From an uncultured Vibrio sp. (GTDB lineage Bacteria > Pseudomonadota > Gammaproteobacteria > Enterobacterales > Vibrionaceae), in assembly GCF_963675395.1 (NCBI RefSeq), contig NZ_OY776222.1:1302001-1366000 (forward strand): a stretch of 64,000 bases of DNA, given 5' to 3'. Both the position numbers and the translations under genes were made by a program. Below, in pieces: positions 37,185 through 46,357 of this stretch. The first letter of the stretch is position 1, and every line of letters begins with the position of its first letter. Under the pieces are notes generated by a model that worked only from the letters and a program-made list of their open reading frames with translations, made no database searches and was not told the origin of the DNA.

Positions 37185-37289
37185 TTTTGTATTCCTTGAG
37201 TTGTACATATACCTCCGCCAGGAATGATTCCCTTTGGCGACTTTAGTTTCTATTTATTGTTGTATGCGTTAGCTAAACGCGAAGAATCG

Positions 37290-37727
37290 TTAAGTAGGAT
37301 CGCCTTTCACCACAAACACCGAACAGTGAGAATGGCGAACTATCTTTGCGGCATTAGAACCTAAGCAATATGAGCGAAAATTCGGATTTGCGGATGCCAT
37401 CACTATGGCATCCACTTGAGAGTATTTGGCTTGCAGCAACACTTCATCAAACACCACACCATTTCGAACAATCGCTTTACCACGATGTTGTTTTGGCACA
37501 TAGGTTTCTAACATCGTCTGTACACAATCAAAGGCACTTTGATGTTGAGCTGAAAAAGCGCTACCAAATGCAGTCGGAACCATACTGTGATGCACCCGTG
37601 CTTCATCGACATATAACATGTCTATGACGCCTTGTTCGTCGATCAACTTAAGCGCCATGTCGATCTCTTTTTGCACTACATCGGTATGTGAAAGGTCGAC
37701 TGGCATTAGAATTCGCTTGAGACTCAT
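37290..37727 (-). CDS. TeaD-like universal stress protein of the TRAP operon
   Basis: A 145-residue single-domain Usp (MSLKRILMPVDLSHTD...). The C-terminal ATP-binding region is altered: MASANPNFRSYCLGSNAAKIVRHSHCSVFVV keeps the GSNAAK phosphate loop. It starts one base after the DctM stop. In Halomonas TeaD, a Usp encoded with the TeaABC ectoine TRAP carrier, modulates transport; a similar role is likely here. Confidence 0.85.
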   Translation of the reverse strand: MSLKRILMPVDLSHTDVVQKEIDMALKLIDEQGVIDMLYVDEARVHHSMVPTAFGSAFSAQHQSAFDCVQTMLETYVPKQHRGKAIVRNGVVFDEVLLQAKYSQVDAIVMASANPNFRSYCLGSNAAKIVRHSHCSVFVVKGDPT

Positions 37728-37728
37728 C

Positions 37729-39051
37729 TTAATTTACTCCCATCACGGTATTGGGTAACCACATCACGACTTCAGGGAACATCATGCACAGGATCAGTAC
37801 GCACAGTTTTAGCGCGATAAACGGAAGAATCGAGCGATAGATGTCCATCATACTGACGCCAGGAGGTGAAATCCCTTTTAGATAAAACAGCGCGAAACCA
37901 TAAGGCGGCGTTTGCACTGCGATTTCGATGTTTAGGATCATCAAAATACCGAACCAGATCGGGTCATAACCCAGAGATACGACGATAGGCGTAAACAACG
38001 GCGCGCACATCAAAACGATGATCAATTCATCAATAATGAAGCCAAGCAATAACATGATCACCTGCATCAAGATAATCACGCCCCAAGGCGGTAAGCCCAG
38101 ATCCTCAGTAATTTGCGCCACCATATTTTGCACGCCACTTAACATGTGGAAGTTACTAAATAGTGACGCGCCTAAAATGATCCACATCGACACGCTGACC
38201 AGCATCGCAGTTTCAAACCCTGATGATTTGAACATCTCGAAACGGAATCGTTTAAAAACAATCGCAAGTATGATCGCACCAACAACCCCGATCGCACCCG
38301 ACTCGGTTGGCGTAGCGATACCAGTAATGATGCTGCCCAATACCGCCACGATCAGTAACAGAGAAAAAAGACCATCACGTGCCGTGGTGAATTTCTCTTT
38401 ACCCGTCATTTTGCTTTCACTACCCGTGCCTAGCGGTGCTTTTTTCGGATTAAGCTTACAGCTAATGATCACGTAAGCCATCAGCAAAACAATAGAGATA
38501 AGAGCGGGAATAAGCGCCGCTAAGAACATACGACCGACTGAGTTTTGTGTCGTCGCCGCATACATAATCATCGGTATACTTGGTGGGATCAAAATTCCCA
38601 AACCACCGCCAGCCATAATCACGCCGAGAGCCAATCGCTTATCATAGCCACGCTCAAGCATTGGTTTTAACGCAATGCTACCCGACGTCATGATCCCTGC
38701 CCCGATAATGCCGACCATAGCGCCGATCATGGAACAAACGCCGATCACACTGACCGCGAGTGAACCGCGAACACGCCCAATAACCATTTGACTGGCATTA
38801 AACATCGCATCACCAATTCCAGAACGAGTCAGCAATTGACCCATATAGATATACAGAGGAATCGCCAGCAAAATAAAACTAAAAAAGTTACTCTCAATGG
38901 TTGTTGGAACTAGGTTGAAGATCCCCTCCCCCCAAGTAAGGTAACCTATTCCCATTGCGATACCACCCAGAGCAAGACCAACAGGTGCACCTAAGGCAAA
39001 CGTGAATAGAATACAACCAACTAATAACAGCGTAAGAACTTCAATACTCAT
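37729..39051 (-). CDS. dctM: TRAP transporter large permease (DctM type)
   Basis: A 440-residue inner-membrane protein with about 12 helices, the ion-coupled transport subunit of a tripartite TRAP carrier. Landmarks are LAIPLYIYMGQLLTRSGI near the N-terminus, MIGAMVGIIGAGIMTSGSIALKPM, GGGLGILIPPSIPMIMYA and the late NIEIAVQTPPYGFALFYL. Its start overlaps dctQ by 4 bases and the Usp gene follows at once, indicating one transcription unit dctP-dctQ-dctM-usp. The substrate is an organic anion chosen by the binding protein. Confidence 0.94.
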   Translation of the reverse strand: MSIEVLTLLLVGCILFTFALGAPVGLALGGIAMGIGYLTWGEGIFNLVPTTIESNFFSFILLAIPLYIYMGQLLTRSGIGDAMFNASQMVIGRVRGSLAVSVIGVCSMIGAMVGIIGAGIMTSGSIALKPMLERGYDKRLALGVIMAGGGLGILIPPSIPMIMYAATTQNSVGRMFLAALIPALISIVLLMAYVIISCKLNPKKAPLGTGSESKMTGKEKFTTARDGLFSLLLIVAVLGSIITGIATPTESGAIGVVGAIILAIVFKRFRFEMFKSSGFETAMLVSVSMWIILGASLFSNFHMLSGVQNMVAQITEDLGLPPWGVIILMQVIMLLLGFIIDELIIVLMCAPLFTPIVVSLGYDPIWFGILMILNIEIAVQTPPYGFALFYLKGISPPGVSMMDIYRSILPFIALKLCVLILCMMFPEVVMWLPNTVMGVN

Positions 39052-39626
39052 ATGCCCTCCGCTGAGTCTACTAATGTCTCTGTTTGTTCACGTTCTTCAG
39101 GAACTTGTTCGATAAGCGCTTTGCCAGTTACCAGATAGTAGAGGTCTTGAATAATGTCGCTGGTAAACTGGACGATAAACGCCCCACAAGCGACGATCAT
39201 CATTACCCAGAAATGAGCCATCGAAGGCGCCCACTCGGACTGGCGACGGTAATTAAACTCGATAGCTTCTTCAAATTTACCCAGTGCCATCATTAAAACC
39301 ACACAAAGAAAGAATATGGCCAATGAATAAGACACAAGGTTAAACAGTGAACGGACACGCTTAGATACCGAGAGGTACAGCACATCCACATTAATATGGG
39401 CCTTATTTTGTTGAGCCAGTGCCCCACCCAACGCCGCTATATACCCGAATAAGAAAAGTGAAACGTCATACGCCCAAATAGTTGGACTGCCGAGCACATA
39501 ACGAGAAAAGACTTCAAAGGCAACGGTAGCAGCGAGAACAGGCATTAAGATGGAGGCAGAAAGGCCAATCCAATAAATTATCTGATTAATACCGCGACAG
39601 TAGATTTTTAATACTCTAATCAACAT
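39048..39626 (-). CDS. dctQ: TRAP transporter small permease (DctQ type)
   Basis: A 192-residue membrane protein with four predicted helices, including VFSRYVLGSPTIWAYDVSLFLFGYIA, the DctQ signature, and an acidic C-terminal tail. ATG 39626 is selected because AGGTGA is well spaced; earlier in-frame starts up to 39635 are possible. It forms the membrane complex with DctM and overlaps it by 4 bases. Confidence 0.9.
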   Translation of the reverse strand: MLIRVLKIYCRGINQIIYWIGLSASILMPVLAATVAFEVFSRYVLGSPTIWAYDVSLFLFGYIAALGGALAQQNKAHINVDVLYLSVSKRVRSLFNLVSYSLAIFFLCVVLMMALGKFEEAIEFNYRRQSEWAPSMAHFWVMMIVACGAFIVQFTSDIIQDLYYLVTGKALIEQVPEEREQTETLVDSAEGI

Positions 39627-39655
39627 AGACATCACCTATAACAACATGAAAGAGA

Positions 39656-39678
39656 TAGGGGGAAGGCATTTCCCCCTT
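39656..39678. other. Intra-operon hairpin between dctP and dctQ
   Basis: GGGGGAA-GGCAT-TTCCCCC without a T-run. Such hairpins after a binding-protein gene commonly stabilise its mRNA so that it is made in excess over the permease. Confidence 0.6.
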
Positions 39679-39729
39679 AAGTGCTGATTCAACCGGAGAG
39701 GCTCCCCCAGCGAAATCATCTAAAATGCG

Positions 39730-40764
39730 TTATTGGGTGTCTTGAACGATCTTAATTAGGCGCTGGCTATACTTGTCAGAATCTGCATATTCTTTCCAAA
39801 GTGAGCCTGCACTTTCGTTCCATTTGGCTTTGTCTTGCTCACTCGGCTCAGGGCTCCACTTCATGCCTTTCGCTTCCATTTCAGCGATAGCTTGTGATTC
39901 CCAAAGACGAGATTTAGTCATCTGCTCACGGGCATGAACCGCACTGGCCGCTCGAACAATCGCTTTCAAATCATCCGATAGTTTGTTCCATGCACCCTTG
40001 TTAACCACAATCGGTAAAGTTTGCGCGCCAGCAATTGGTAGGCGATACATGTATTTTGCTACTTCAACGTGGTTTCCGTCACGGTGGTCAATAATATTAC
40101 TGCCAATCGAGCCATCAATAACGCCCGTTGCTAAACTGGTGTAAATTTCGCTGTAAGAGAGTGACGCAGGAGAGGCACCCAAATTGCGTAAGAATTTGCC
40201 GTATGCACCAGGAGCACGAATCTTCAGACCTTGGAAATCTTCAATTGAATTGATTGGTTTTTTCGTTAGGACATAAACGGGTAGCTGAATATAAGGTTCA
40301 AGCCAAACTAGGTTTTGCTTATCGTATGCCTCTTGTAAGACTTTACCCCAACCTTTTTCATGAAACAGTGCGCTAAGTTCACCAACGTCATCGGTCATAC
40401 CAGGCAAACCAACTTCCACAACACCTGCTGGGAACTCACCAGCATGCATTGGTTGGAAAGGAGCGCCCATTGTTATCAAGCCTGATTTCACTGAGCCAAG
40501 AACACCCGTTTGCCCTACACCTTCACCTGAGTACATAACTTGAACAGAAATACGACCGTTTGACATCGTTTCAATGTTGTTAGCAAAGTCTTTATACACT
40601 TCACCATATGCCGTACCACGTGGATACAGGTTTACAAAACGCCAATTATGTTCAGCTGCAAACGCTTGAGGAACCGTGAATAAAGTGCTTGAAATTGCAA
40701 GAGAACAAGCAGCAACAATTTTGGCTAGACTTCCTTTTTTCAGCTTTCCTAAGTTTTTAAACAT
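39730..40764 (-). CDS. dctP: TRAP transporter periplasmic binding protein (DctP type)
   Basis: A 344-residue exported binding protein. The signal peptide runs to about residue 36 with a likely AFA/AEH cleavage. The carboxylate-binding Arg is expected in GLKIRAPGAYGKFL, and SEIYTSLATGVIDGSIGS is the family's lattice motif. The ligand is not readable. The operon sits between gabT and gabD, so GABA or a related amino/keto acid is suggested; the TeaD-like partner instead recalls ectoine carriers. The gene heads the dctPQM-usp unit. Confidence 0.92.
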   Translation of the reverse strand: MFKNLGKLKKGSLAKIVAACSLAISSTLFTVPQAFAAEHNWRFVNLYPRGTAYGEVYKDFANNIETMSNGRISVQVMYSGEGVGQTGVLGSVKSGLITMGAPFQPMHAGEFPAGVVEVGLPGMTDDVGELSALFHEKGWGKVLQEAYDKQNLVWLEPYIQLPVYVLTKKPINSIEDFQGLKIRAPGAYGKFLRNLGASPASLSYSEIYTSLATGVIDGSIGSNIIDHRDGNHVEVAKYMYRLPIAGAQTLPIVVNKGAWNKLSDDLKAIVRAASAVHAREQMTKSRLWESQAIAEMEAKGMKWSPEPSEQDKAKWNESAGSLWKEYADSDKYSQRLIKIVQDTQ

Positions 40765-41075
40765 AAACTTTCTCCTTGGATTATTTTGTTTGCTCTGACT
40801 TAGCCAGACGCAATGCGAAGTGACCCCTCACCTCTTGTTACATTCACGTTAAGCATTGTTACGTTTTAATCACATCCGTTAAATTTAAATTTTTTCACCT
40901 AAAGTTTTATGACCATCAAACCAATGAGTTGGATAACAACATCACGGCGCTTCAGCGTTTTCTAAAACAAAAAAAGCAGCACTAGAAGTGCTGCAAAATA
41001 GTTTGAACCAATATATGGAAGGGAAAATCAGTGAAAAGATAGATAGAACCGCTTTTCAATCAATGATGTTTTATA
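40765..41075. other. dctP promoter region and gabD 3' end
   Basis: 311 bases holding the terminator after gabD and the upstream region of the TRAP operon. No other feature. Confidence 0.45.
40968..40994 (-). terminator. Terminator of gabD
   Basis: GCAGCACT/AGTGCTGC stem with AGA loop and seven T on the minus strand. Confidence 0.88.
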
Positions 41076-42515
41076 TTAAATTCCGTGGCACAAGTATTTG
41101 ATTTCTAAGTAGTCTTCAATGCCATACTTAGATCCTTCACGCCCACAGCCCGACTCCTTCACGCCACCAAATGGCGCCACTTCCGTCGAAATAATACCTT
41201 CGTTGATGCCAAGAATCCCATACTCAAGCGCTTCACTGATGCGCCATACGCGACTGTGATCTCGTGTATAGAAATAAGCCGCTAAGCCATATGGCGTGTC
41301 GTTGGCACGACGAATCACATCCTGCTCATCATTAAATCGGAAGATAGTTGAAATCGGACCAAACAGCTCCTGATGAGCAATATCCATCGCTTCAGTCACA
41401 TCCGTTAAGATGGTTGGTTGATAAAACTGCTGACCGTTCTCCAGCCCCTGGCCACCTAACGCTAACGTTGCACCTTGCTCTATTGCTGTTTCTACCAAAC
41501 TCGATATTTTTTCAAATGCTTTTTGATTGATTAGCGGACCGATCTCGGTACCTTCGACTAAACCATCACCTATCTTGAGTGCTTTCACTGCTGAAGTGAA
41601 TTTATCCATAAACTCATCGTACACGGCATCATGAATGTAGAAACGGTTGGTACAGACACAGGTTTGCCCTGCATTTCGGTATTTAGAAATCACTGCACCC
41701 AAAACCGCTTTATCGATATCGGCGTCGTCAAAAACAATAAATGGTGCATTTCCCCCTAGCTCTAACGATACTTTTTTAACCGTATCTGCAGCTTGGCGAA
41801 GGATCAGTTTTCCAACAGGCGTTGAGCCAGTGAAGGAGATTTTACTGACTAAGGGGTGACAGCATAGTACGTCCCCGACTAAAGCTGGACGAGAAGTAGT
41901 CACGACGTTGAGCACCCCTTTTGGAATGCCTGCTTGCTCGGCAAGCTTTACCATCGCTAATGCACACAGCGGTGTGTCTTCACCCGGCTTAATCACGACA
42001 GTACAACCCGCAGCCAAAGCGGGACCAACTTTACGAGTGATCATCGCAACAGGAAAATTCCATGGAGTAATCGCGGTGACAACACCGATAGGTTGCTTAA
42101 TCGTCATGTAGCGATTGTTCGGATTGCCTGACGGAATCACATCGCCGTACATTCTTTTGGCTTCTTCAGCAAACCATTCAATAAACGATGCACCGTAGAG
42201 CACTTCGCCATAAGCTTCTTTGTATGGTTTACCTTGCTCCGTCGTGAGTAGCTTGGCGAGTTGATCTGCGTTTTCGGTAATTAAATCGAACCATTTTTTT
42301 AACAATCCAGCGCGATATTTAGCCGTAGTGGTTCGCCATTCTTGAAACGCTGAATGAGCGGCCATGATGGCGGCTTCCGATTCTTCCTTGCCCATATCAG
42401 GGACAGAGGTAATTACTTCTCCCGAAGCTGGATTTACTACCTCAACTTGCTTGCCATCGTGCGCTTCAACCCACTCCCCATTGATAAAACCATGGGATAA
42501 GACCAAATCTGTCAT
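41076..42515 (-). CDS. gabD: Succinate-semialdehyde dehydrogenase
   Basis: A 479-residue NAD(P)-dependent aldehyde dehydrogenase. ITPWNFPVAMITRKVGPALAAG, FTGSTPVGKLI, the catalytic Glu region VSLELGGNAPFIVFDDAD and the nucleophile Cys in YRNAGQTCVCTNRF are all intact. The extra Cys pair CVC is typical of GabD enzymes. ATG 42515 (MTDLVLSHGF, GGAAT upstream) is preferred over the ATG at 42554. It oxidises succinate semialdehyde, the product of GabT, to succinate. It is divergent from a LysR-type regulator with 153 bases between. Confidence 0.92.
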   Translation of the reverse strand: MTDLVLSHGFINGEWVEAHDGKQVEVVNPASGEVITSVPDMGKEESEAAIMAAHSAFQEWRTTTAKYRAGLLKKWFDLITENADQLAKLLTTEQGKPYKEAYGEVLYGASFIEWFAEEAKRMYGDVIPSGNPNNRYMTIKQPIGVVTAITPWNFPVAMITRKVGPALAAGCTVVIKPGEDTPLCALAMVKLAEQAGIPKGVLNVVTTSRPALVGDVLCCHPLVSKISFTGSTPVGKLILRQAADTVKKVSLELGGNAPFIVFDDADIDKAVLGAVISKYRNAGQTCVCTNRFYIHDAVYDEFMDKFTSAVKALKIGDGLVEGTEIGPLINQKAFEKISSLVETAIEQGATLALGGQGLENGQQFYQPTILTDVTEAMDIAHQELFGPISTIFRFNDEQDVIRRANDTPYGLAAYFYTRDHSRVWRISEALEYGILGINEGIISTEVAPFGGVKESGCGREGSKYGIEDYLEIKYLCHGI

Positions 42516-42668
42516 TAGTTCTATTCCTACTGTTATAAACTTTAACAATGTCAAAGATTTAAAAATCCATATCGCGCAAAATAACGATGGAACTTAACGT
42601 AATGATAACAATGTATTGAGGCATATAAATATTCCTCGATAAACATAAAGTTTTACGAGCTTAAAACA

Positions 42669-43601
42669 ATGACAAGAAACGCCGTACCTATTGGTCACAT
42701 TGGTGACTACGAAATAAAACAACTGAAAATTTTTAAAGTCGTCGCGGATTGTGGTGGTTTTTCCGCAGCGGAAACCGAGCTAAACGTGAGTCGGTCCACA
42801 ATCAGTATTCACATATCCAATCTTGAATCTCGATTAAACCTTGTCTTATGTCGTCGCGGACGCTCCGGGTTTGCATTAACGGAAGAAGGAGCCGTAGTCT
42901 ATGAAGCAACAGTAAAATTACTTGGAGAGCTTGAAGATTTTCGCAATACGATTAACCATCTAGACATTCAACCTTCTGGCAGCCTAGAAGTACTATTTAG
43001 CGACAACATAAGTTTGGATAATAGGGCTAAGATGCCTGAAGTGATACGAAAATTCTCCAACATAGCCAAAGAAGTTTACTTAACGGCCGAAGTGGCCAGG
43101 ATGACCGAAATAGAACGTAAAGTCCTGCAAGACGAGGCGGATATCGGCTTTATTCCTTTTCATCGCAAGCTGGATGGTTTGGAGTATGAACATATCTATA
43201 CCGACATTTGCTATCTTTATGCCAGTAAAGACAATCCGCTTGCCAAACTTTCTGATAACGAATTGTCTGATGACATCATCAATGGCTTCCCTGTCGTTTA
43301 TGCAGGATTAAAGCCGCAGGAGTTGCTCCATTCACCTCTAAGTAAAATGAACTTAAAAGCCACCGCTTATAACTACGAATCACGGATGGCTTTGATATTG
43401 TCTTCCCGATTTATTGGTTACTTACCGGAAAACTATGCCCAGCCATACGTAGACGCTGGGGAACTCGTGCCTATAAGCCCAGCCGAAAGATACTATCATG
43501 TAGAAATAATGGCGATCACCAAAAAGACCCTTTCGATTAATAAACTACGCTCATTGTTTATCAAAACCATGCGGGATATTTACCGTAAGCAAAATGCATA
43601 A
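42669..43601 (+). CDS. LysR-family transcriptional regulator
   Basis: A 310-residue LysR protein. The N-terminal winged HTH (about 15-75: QLKIFKVVADCGGFSAAETELNVSRSTISIHISNLE) is followed by a ligand domain (about 100-300). It is divergent from gabD, the classical position for an autoregulated activator of the adjacent gene. Probable role: control of gabD and perhaps the TRAP/gabT genes in response to a GABA-related inducer. The inducer is not inferable. Confidence 0.9.
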   Translation: MTRNAVPIGHIGDYEIKQLKIFKVVADCGGFSAAETELNVSRSTISIHISNLESRLNLVLCRRGRSGFALTEEGAVVYEATVKLLGELEDFRNTINHLDIQPSGSLEVLFSDNISLDNRAKMPEVIRKFSNIAKEVYLTAEVARMTEIERKVLQDEADIGFIPFHRKLDGLEYEHIYTDICYLYASKDNPLAKLSDNELSDDIINGFPVVYAGLKPQELLHSPLSKMNLKATAYNYESRMALILSSRFIGYLPENYAQPYVDAGELVPISPAERYYHVEIMAITKKTLSINKLRSLFIKTMRDIYRKQNA

Positions 43602-44139
43602 GTCCACCTGATCATAAGGATTCAATTCTGTCGGTGGTTACGCTCCCAAGGCCGGAAAAATTAAGCCAATGCTCAACCAGATAGAGCTAGCCAGCGGCAT
43701 TGAAAACAGTGAAGCGTTATAACGTTCAGCCAGAAGCATGGGCGCCACTAGGCGGTGGTCGTCATAAACCTTTTGAATATGAGTTGCTAAAGGGCATTGT
43801 AGAAGCGCATGGCAAAACGCTTCAATCGAGCATGTGCGGCTTTTTTGGCAGTATTTGGTGCTAACCGATTATTTACTACGATTGGTATAATAAACCTATG
43901 AGTATTAATTATCCCCATAGCTTCGGTGTGGCTCCACACCAAATAGAAGTGATGGACCCTATTGACGTGCTCATCAACTAGGGTATAGAGGGGTTCCGGA
44001 TTGAACATGATTCACTACTCATGTGAATGAAGCCCAATTCCGGCCCTCTGGGAAACAAATGAGCAAGATAACTTCAGCTCTGAATTTCTCTTTTCAACCA
44101 TGAAACTTTCAAACTATTTACATATAGTAGAGATCCGCC
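43602..44139. other. Relic-rich stretch after LysR gene
   Basis: 538 bases without an intact gene. The left half is an aldo/keto reductase remnant; the right half has further short protein-like pieces (for example APHQIEVMDPIDVLIN) of unknown origin. Confidence 0.5.
43633..43880 (+). pseudogene. Aldo/keto reductase C-terminal remnant
   Basis: One plus-strand frame reads KIKPMLNQIELASGIENSEAL; another reads QPEAWAPLGGGRHKPFEYEL then LKGIVEAHGKTLQ. These are consecutive conserved blocks of aldo/keto reductases (substrate loop, APLGGG and the AxxHGKT helix). Frameshift near 43715, loss of the N-terminal half and of the tail make it a dead gene. Confidence 0.7.
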
Positions 44140-44382
44140 TTATCGCGGTAATTGCTGAGCGCCCCACCGAACGACATTCTCAATATCTGGCAACAAGATC
44201 CCTTTATCTTCAATACAGAACAAGAGTTTGGAAAACCGGTCGCGTTGTGTACTATCAACGCCTTGTAGCCATTCATCAATACTACCTTTTACGCTATCCA
44301 CATCTGCACTTGTACATTCAATACCAAGCTGGTTGAGATCAGTAATAAAGTCATCCATATCTACAAGATCTACGTGCATCAT
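44140..44382 (-). CDS. 80-residue protein downstream of the BCCT carrier
   Basis: A small acidic cytoplasmic protein (MMHVDLVDMDDFITDLNQLG..). GGAG lies 9 bases before ATG 44382, so it is probably expressed. The composition is helical with no cysteines of note and no family recognised. It lies 123 bases after the BCCT gene on the same strand, separated from it by a terminator-like hairpin and a GGGGGAA/TTCCCCC hairpin (44405-44422). Confidence 0.55.
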   Translation of the reverse strand: MMHVDLVDMDDFITDLNQLGIECTSADVDSVKGSIDEWLQGVDSTQRDRFSKLLFCIEDKGILLPDIENVVRWGAQQLPR

Positions 44383-44445
44383 AACTACATTCTCCTACCA
44401 AGTAAGGGGGAATCCTTCCCCCCAACGAGTCTAAAATAGACGATT

Positions 44446-44483
44446 CAAAAACTGGCTGTGATCAATTTCTATTTCACACAGCC
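44446..44483 (-). terminator. Terminator of the BCCT gene
   Basis: GGCTGTG/CACAGCC stem with a 16-base loop, T-run two bases after it on the minus strand. Confidence 0.6.
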
Positions 44484-44505
44484 AAAAATGTTAGCTGCGT
44501 AGCAA

Positions 44506-46113
44506 TTATGCTTTGCGGTATAAGTGGACTTCAGATAGCAGCCCTTTGTATAAACTCCAACACATCAACACCAGTACGAGCGTGAACGGCAGGCCAGTTG
44601 TAATCGCACCTGCCTGCAAGGCTGTCAGAGCTTCCGAGCCACCACCAAGGAGTAGTGCTATTGCGATAAAGCCTTCAACAATTGCCCAGAACACGCGTTG
44701 ACCAACTGGTACATCTTCTTTACCACCCGCGGTAATACTATCAATAACCAATGAGCCCGAGTCTGAAGACGTTACGAAGAAAACCAGTACAAGCAAGATA
44801 CCAACAACGGAGAGCAGAGTAGAAAATGGTAAGTTCTCAAACATTTGGAACATCGCCAGAGAAACGTCGCTGATACCATTTGCTAGTTCACCGACACCCG
44901 TGGTCGCCTGCTCCATCGCAGTGCCACCCATCACACTTAGCCAAACCATAGTAACTAAGGTTGGAATGAGTAATACAGCGGTTACGAACTCACGAACAGT
45001 ACGTCCTTTTGATACGCGTGCGATAAACATACCCACGAACGGAGACCAAGATACCCACCAAGCCCAGTAGAATACCGTCCAGCCATGGAACCAGTCCGAA
45101 TCTTCACGCCCAATCCAATTTGAAAGTGGTACGAAGTTATCGGCGTAACCTACCGCGATATCCCCAAACGTATTGAAAATAGATAGAGTCGGTCCAATGA
45201 CAACAAGAAGAGCAACCAAACCTGCCGCGATGAGCATGTTAATGTTACTCAATATTTTCACGCCGCCATCCAGTCCTCGTGCAACTGAAATTACCGCAAT
45301 ACCCGTTACCACTACAACAAATGCGATTTGAGTTGAAATACCACTTGAGACACCAAACAGATGACTAAGACCACCTGCTGCTTGTTGCGCACCAAAACCA
45401 AGAGACGTAGCAAGACCAAAGATTGTTGCCAGAACGGCGAGAATATCGATGAAGTTACCAATCGGGCCCCAGCAACGCTCACCTAAAATTGGAAAGAATG
45501 CAGAACGGATAGTAAGTGGCAAGCCTTTGTTATGAGCAAAAAAAGCCAAAGCTAGGCCGACTACGGCATAGATTGCCCAAGGGTGTAAGCCCCAGTGGTA
45601 GATCGTCGCACTTAGCGCCATTTGTTTTGCTTCTTCGGTATTGGCTGCTACGTTAAGTGGCGTTCCGTACCAGTCGGTGTAATACGCGACAGGTTCAGCA
45701 ACACTCCAGAACATCAGCCCTATCCCCATACCCGCAGCAAATAACATGCTAAACCAAGATACCGTAGAGAATTCCGGTGTGGCGTTTGCCCCTCCCAAAC
45801 GAATTTTGCCCATTGGAGAAACAAGCAAAAATAAGCAAAACACGACAAACAAGTTACACCCGACCATGAATAACCAGTCAAAATTGTTGATAGACCAGCT
45901 CCGAGCGGCAATAAGCGCGTCTTTTGCTCCTTCAGGAAAAATTAACGTCAAAATTATGAACAATAAAATTAAGCTAGCGCTGATACCAAACACGGGGTTA
46001 TGGATATCCATGCCAAAGACTTTGACATTGTCTTGCCCAGCACAATAATCCGTTTCGTATTTAACGGTATGACCGGATTTATATCTTCTTCGACTACTCA
46101 CTATGCTTTTCAT
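44506..46113 (-). CDS. BCCT family betaine/choline/carnitine transporter
   Basis: A 535-residue 12-helix symporter of the inner membrane. Hallmarks are GMGIGLMFWSVAEPVAYY and the Trp-rich eighth helix VFYWAWWVSWSPFVGMFIARVSKGRT that forms the trimethylammonium aromatic box. GAGGG precedes ATG 46113. It lies directly downstream of dgcAB-etfAB on the same strand, which argues for uptake of betaine, dimethylglycine or a precursor as a carbon source rather than only as an osmoprotectant. The short C-terminal tail lacks a long osmosensing domain. Na+ versus H+ coupling cannot be told. Confidence 0.93.
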   Translation of the reverse strand: MKSIVSSRRRYKSGHTVKYETDYCAGQDNVKVFGMDIHNPVFGISASLILLFIILTLIFPEGAKDALIAARSWSINNFDWLFMVGCNLFVVFCLFLLVSPMGKIRLGGANATPEFSTVSWFSMLFAAGMGIGLMFWSVAEPVAYYTDWYGTPLNVAANTEEAKQMALSATIYHWGLHPWAIYAVVGLALAFFAHNKGLPLTIRSAFFPILGERCWGPIGNFIDILAVLATIFGLATSLGFGAQQAAGGLSHLFGVSSGISTQIAFVVVVTGIAVISVARGLDGGVKILSNINMLIAAGLVALLVVIGPTLSIFNTFGDIAVGYADNFVPLSNWIGREDSDWFHGWTVFYWAWWVSWSPFVGMFIARVSKGRTVREFVTAVLLIPTLVTMVWLSVMGGTAMEQATTGVGELANGISDVSLAMFQMFENLPFSTLLSVVGILLVLVFFVTSSDSGSLVIDSITAGGKEDVPVGQRVFWAIVEGFIAIALLLGGGSEALTALQAGAITTGLPFTLVLVLMCWSLYKGLLSEVHLYRKA

Positions 46114-46243
46114 ACGATCCCTCTTTAGTGATTAACATATATTGAACACTATTCAGTAATTCCTTTCCCTGAATCGTTCTTCTTCGTAAGTCATACCTAG
46201 TTGGATAAGTAATTGTTAAAGTACTTATTAACGTTGGTATTAA

Positions 46244-46292
46244 CCACGTAGGTACCGAAACTTTCTTCTAATTGTCGGTACCGTTAACGTGG
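46244..46292. repeat. Inverted repeat between etfB and BCCT gene
   Basis: CCACGT-A-GGTACCGA pairs with TCGGTACC-GTTA-ACGTGG over a 16-base loop. No T-run. It may be a processing or stabilising hairpin or an operator for the BCCT gene. Confidence 0.6.
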
Positions 46293-46357
46293 ATATATTC
46301 CTTAGATGAACCTAATTGGGTTCAATAAGTTGAATTCTTCACAAGTCAATTTTTTAG

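Noticed and set aside
43980..44025. Piece reading GFRIEHDSL, similar to the start of fumarase C
   Set aside because: Only about eight residues match and a stop follows; could be chance.
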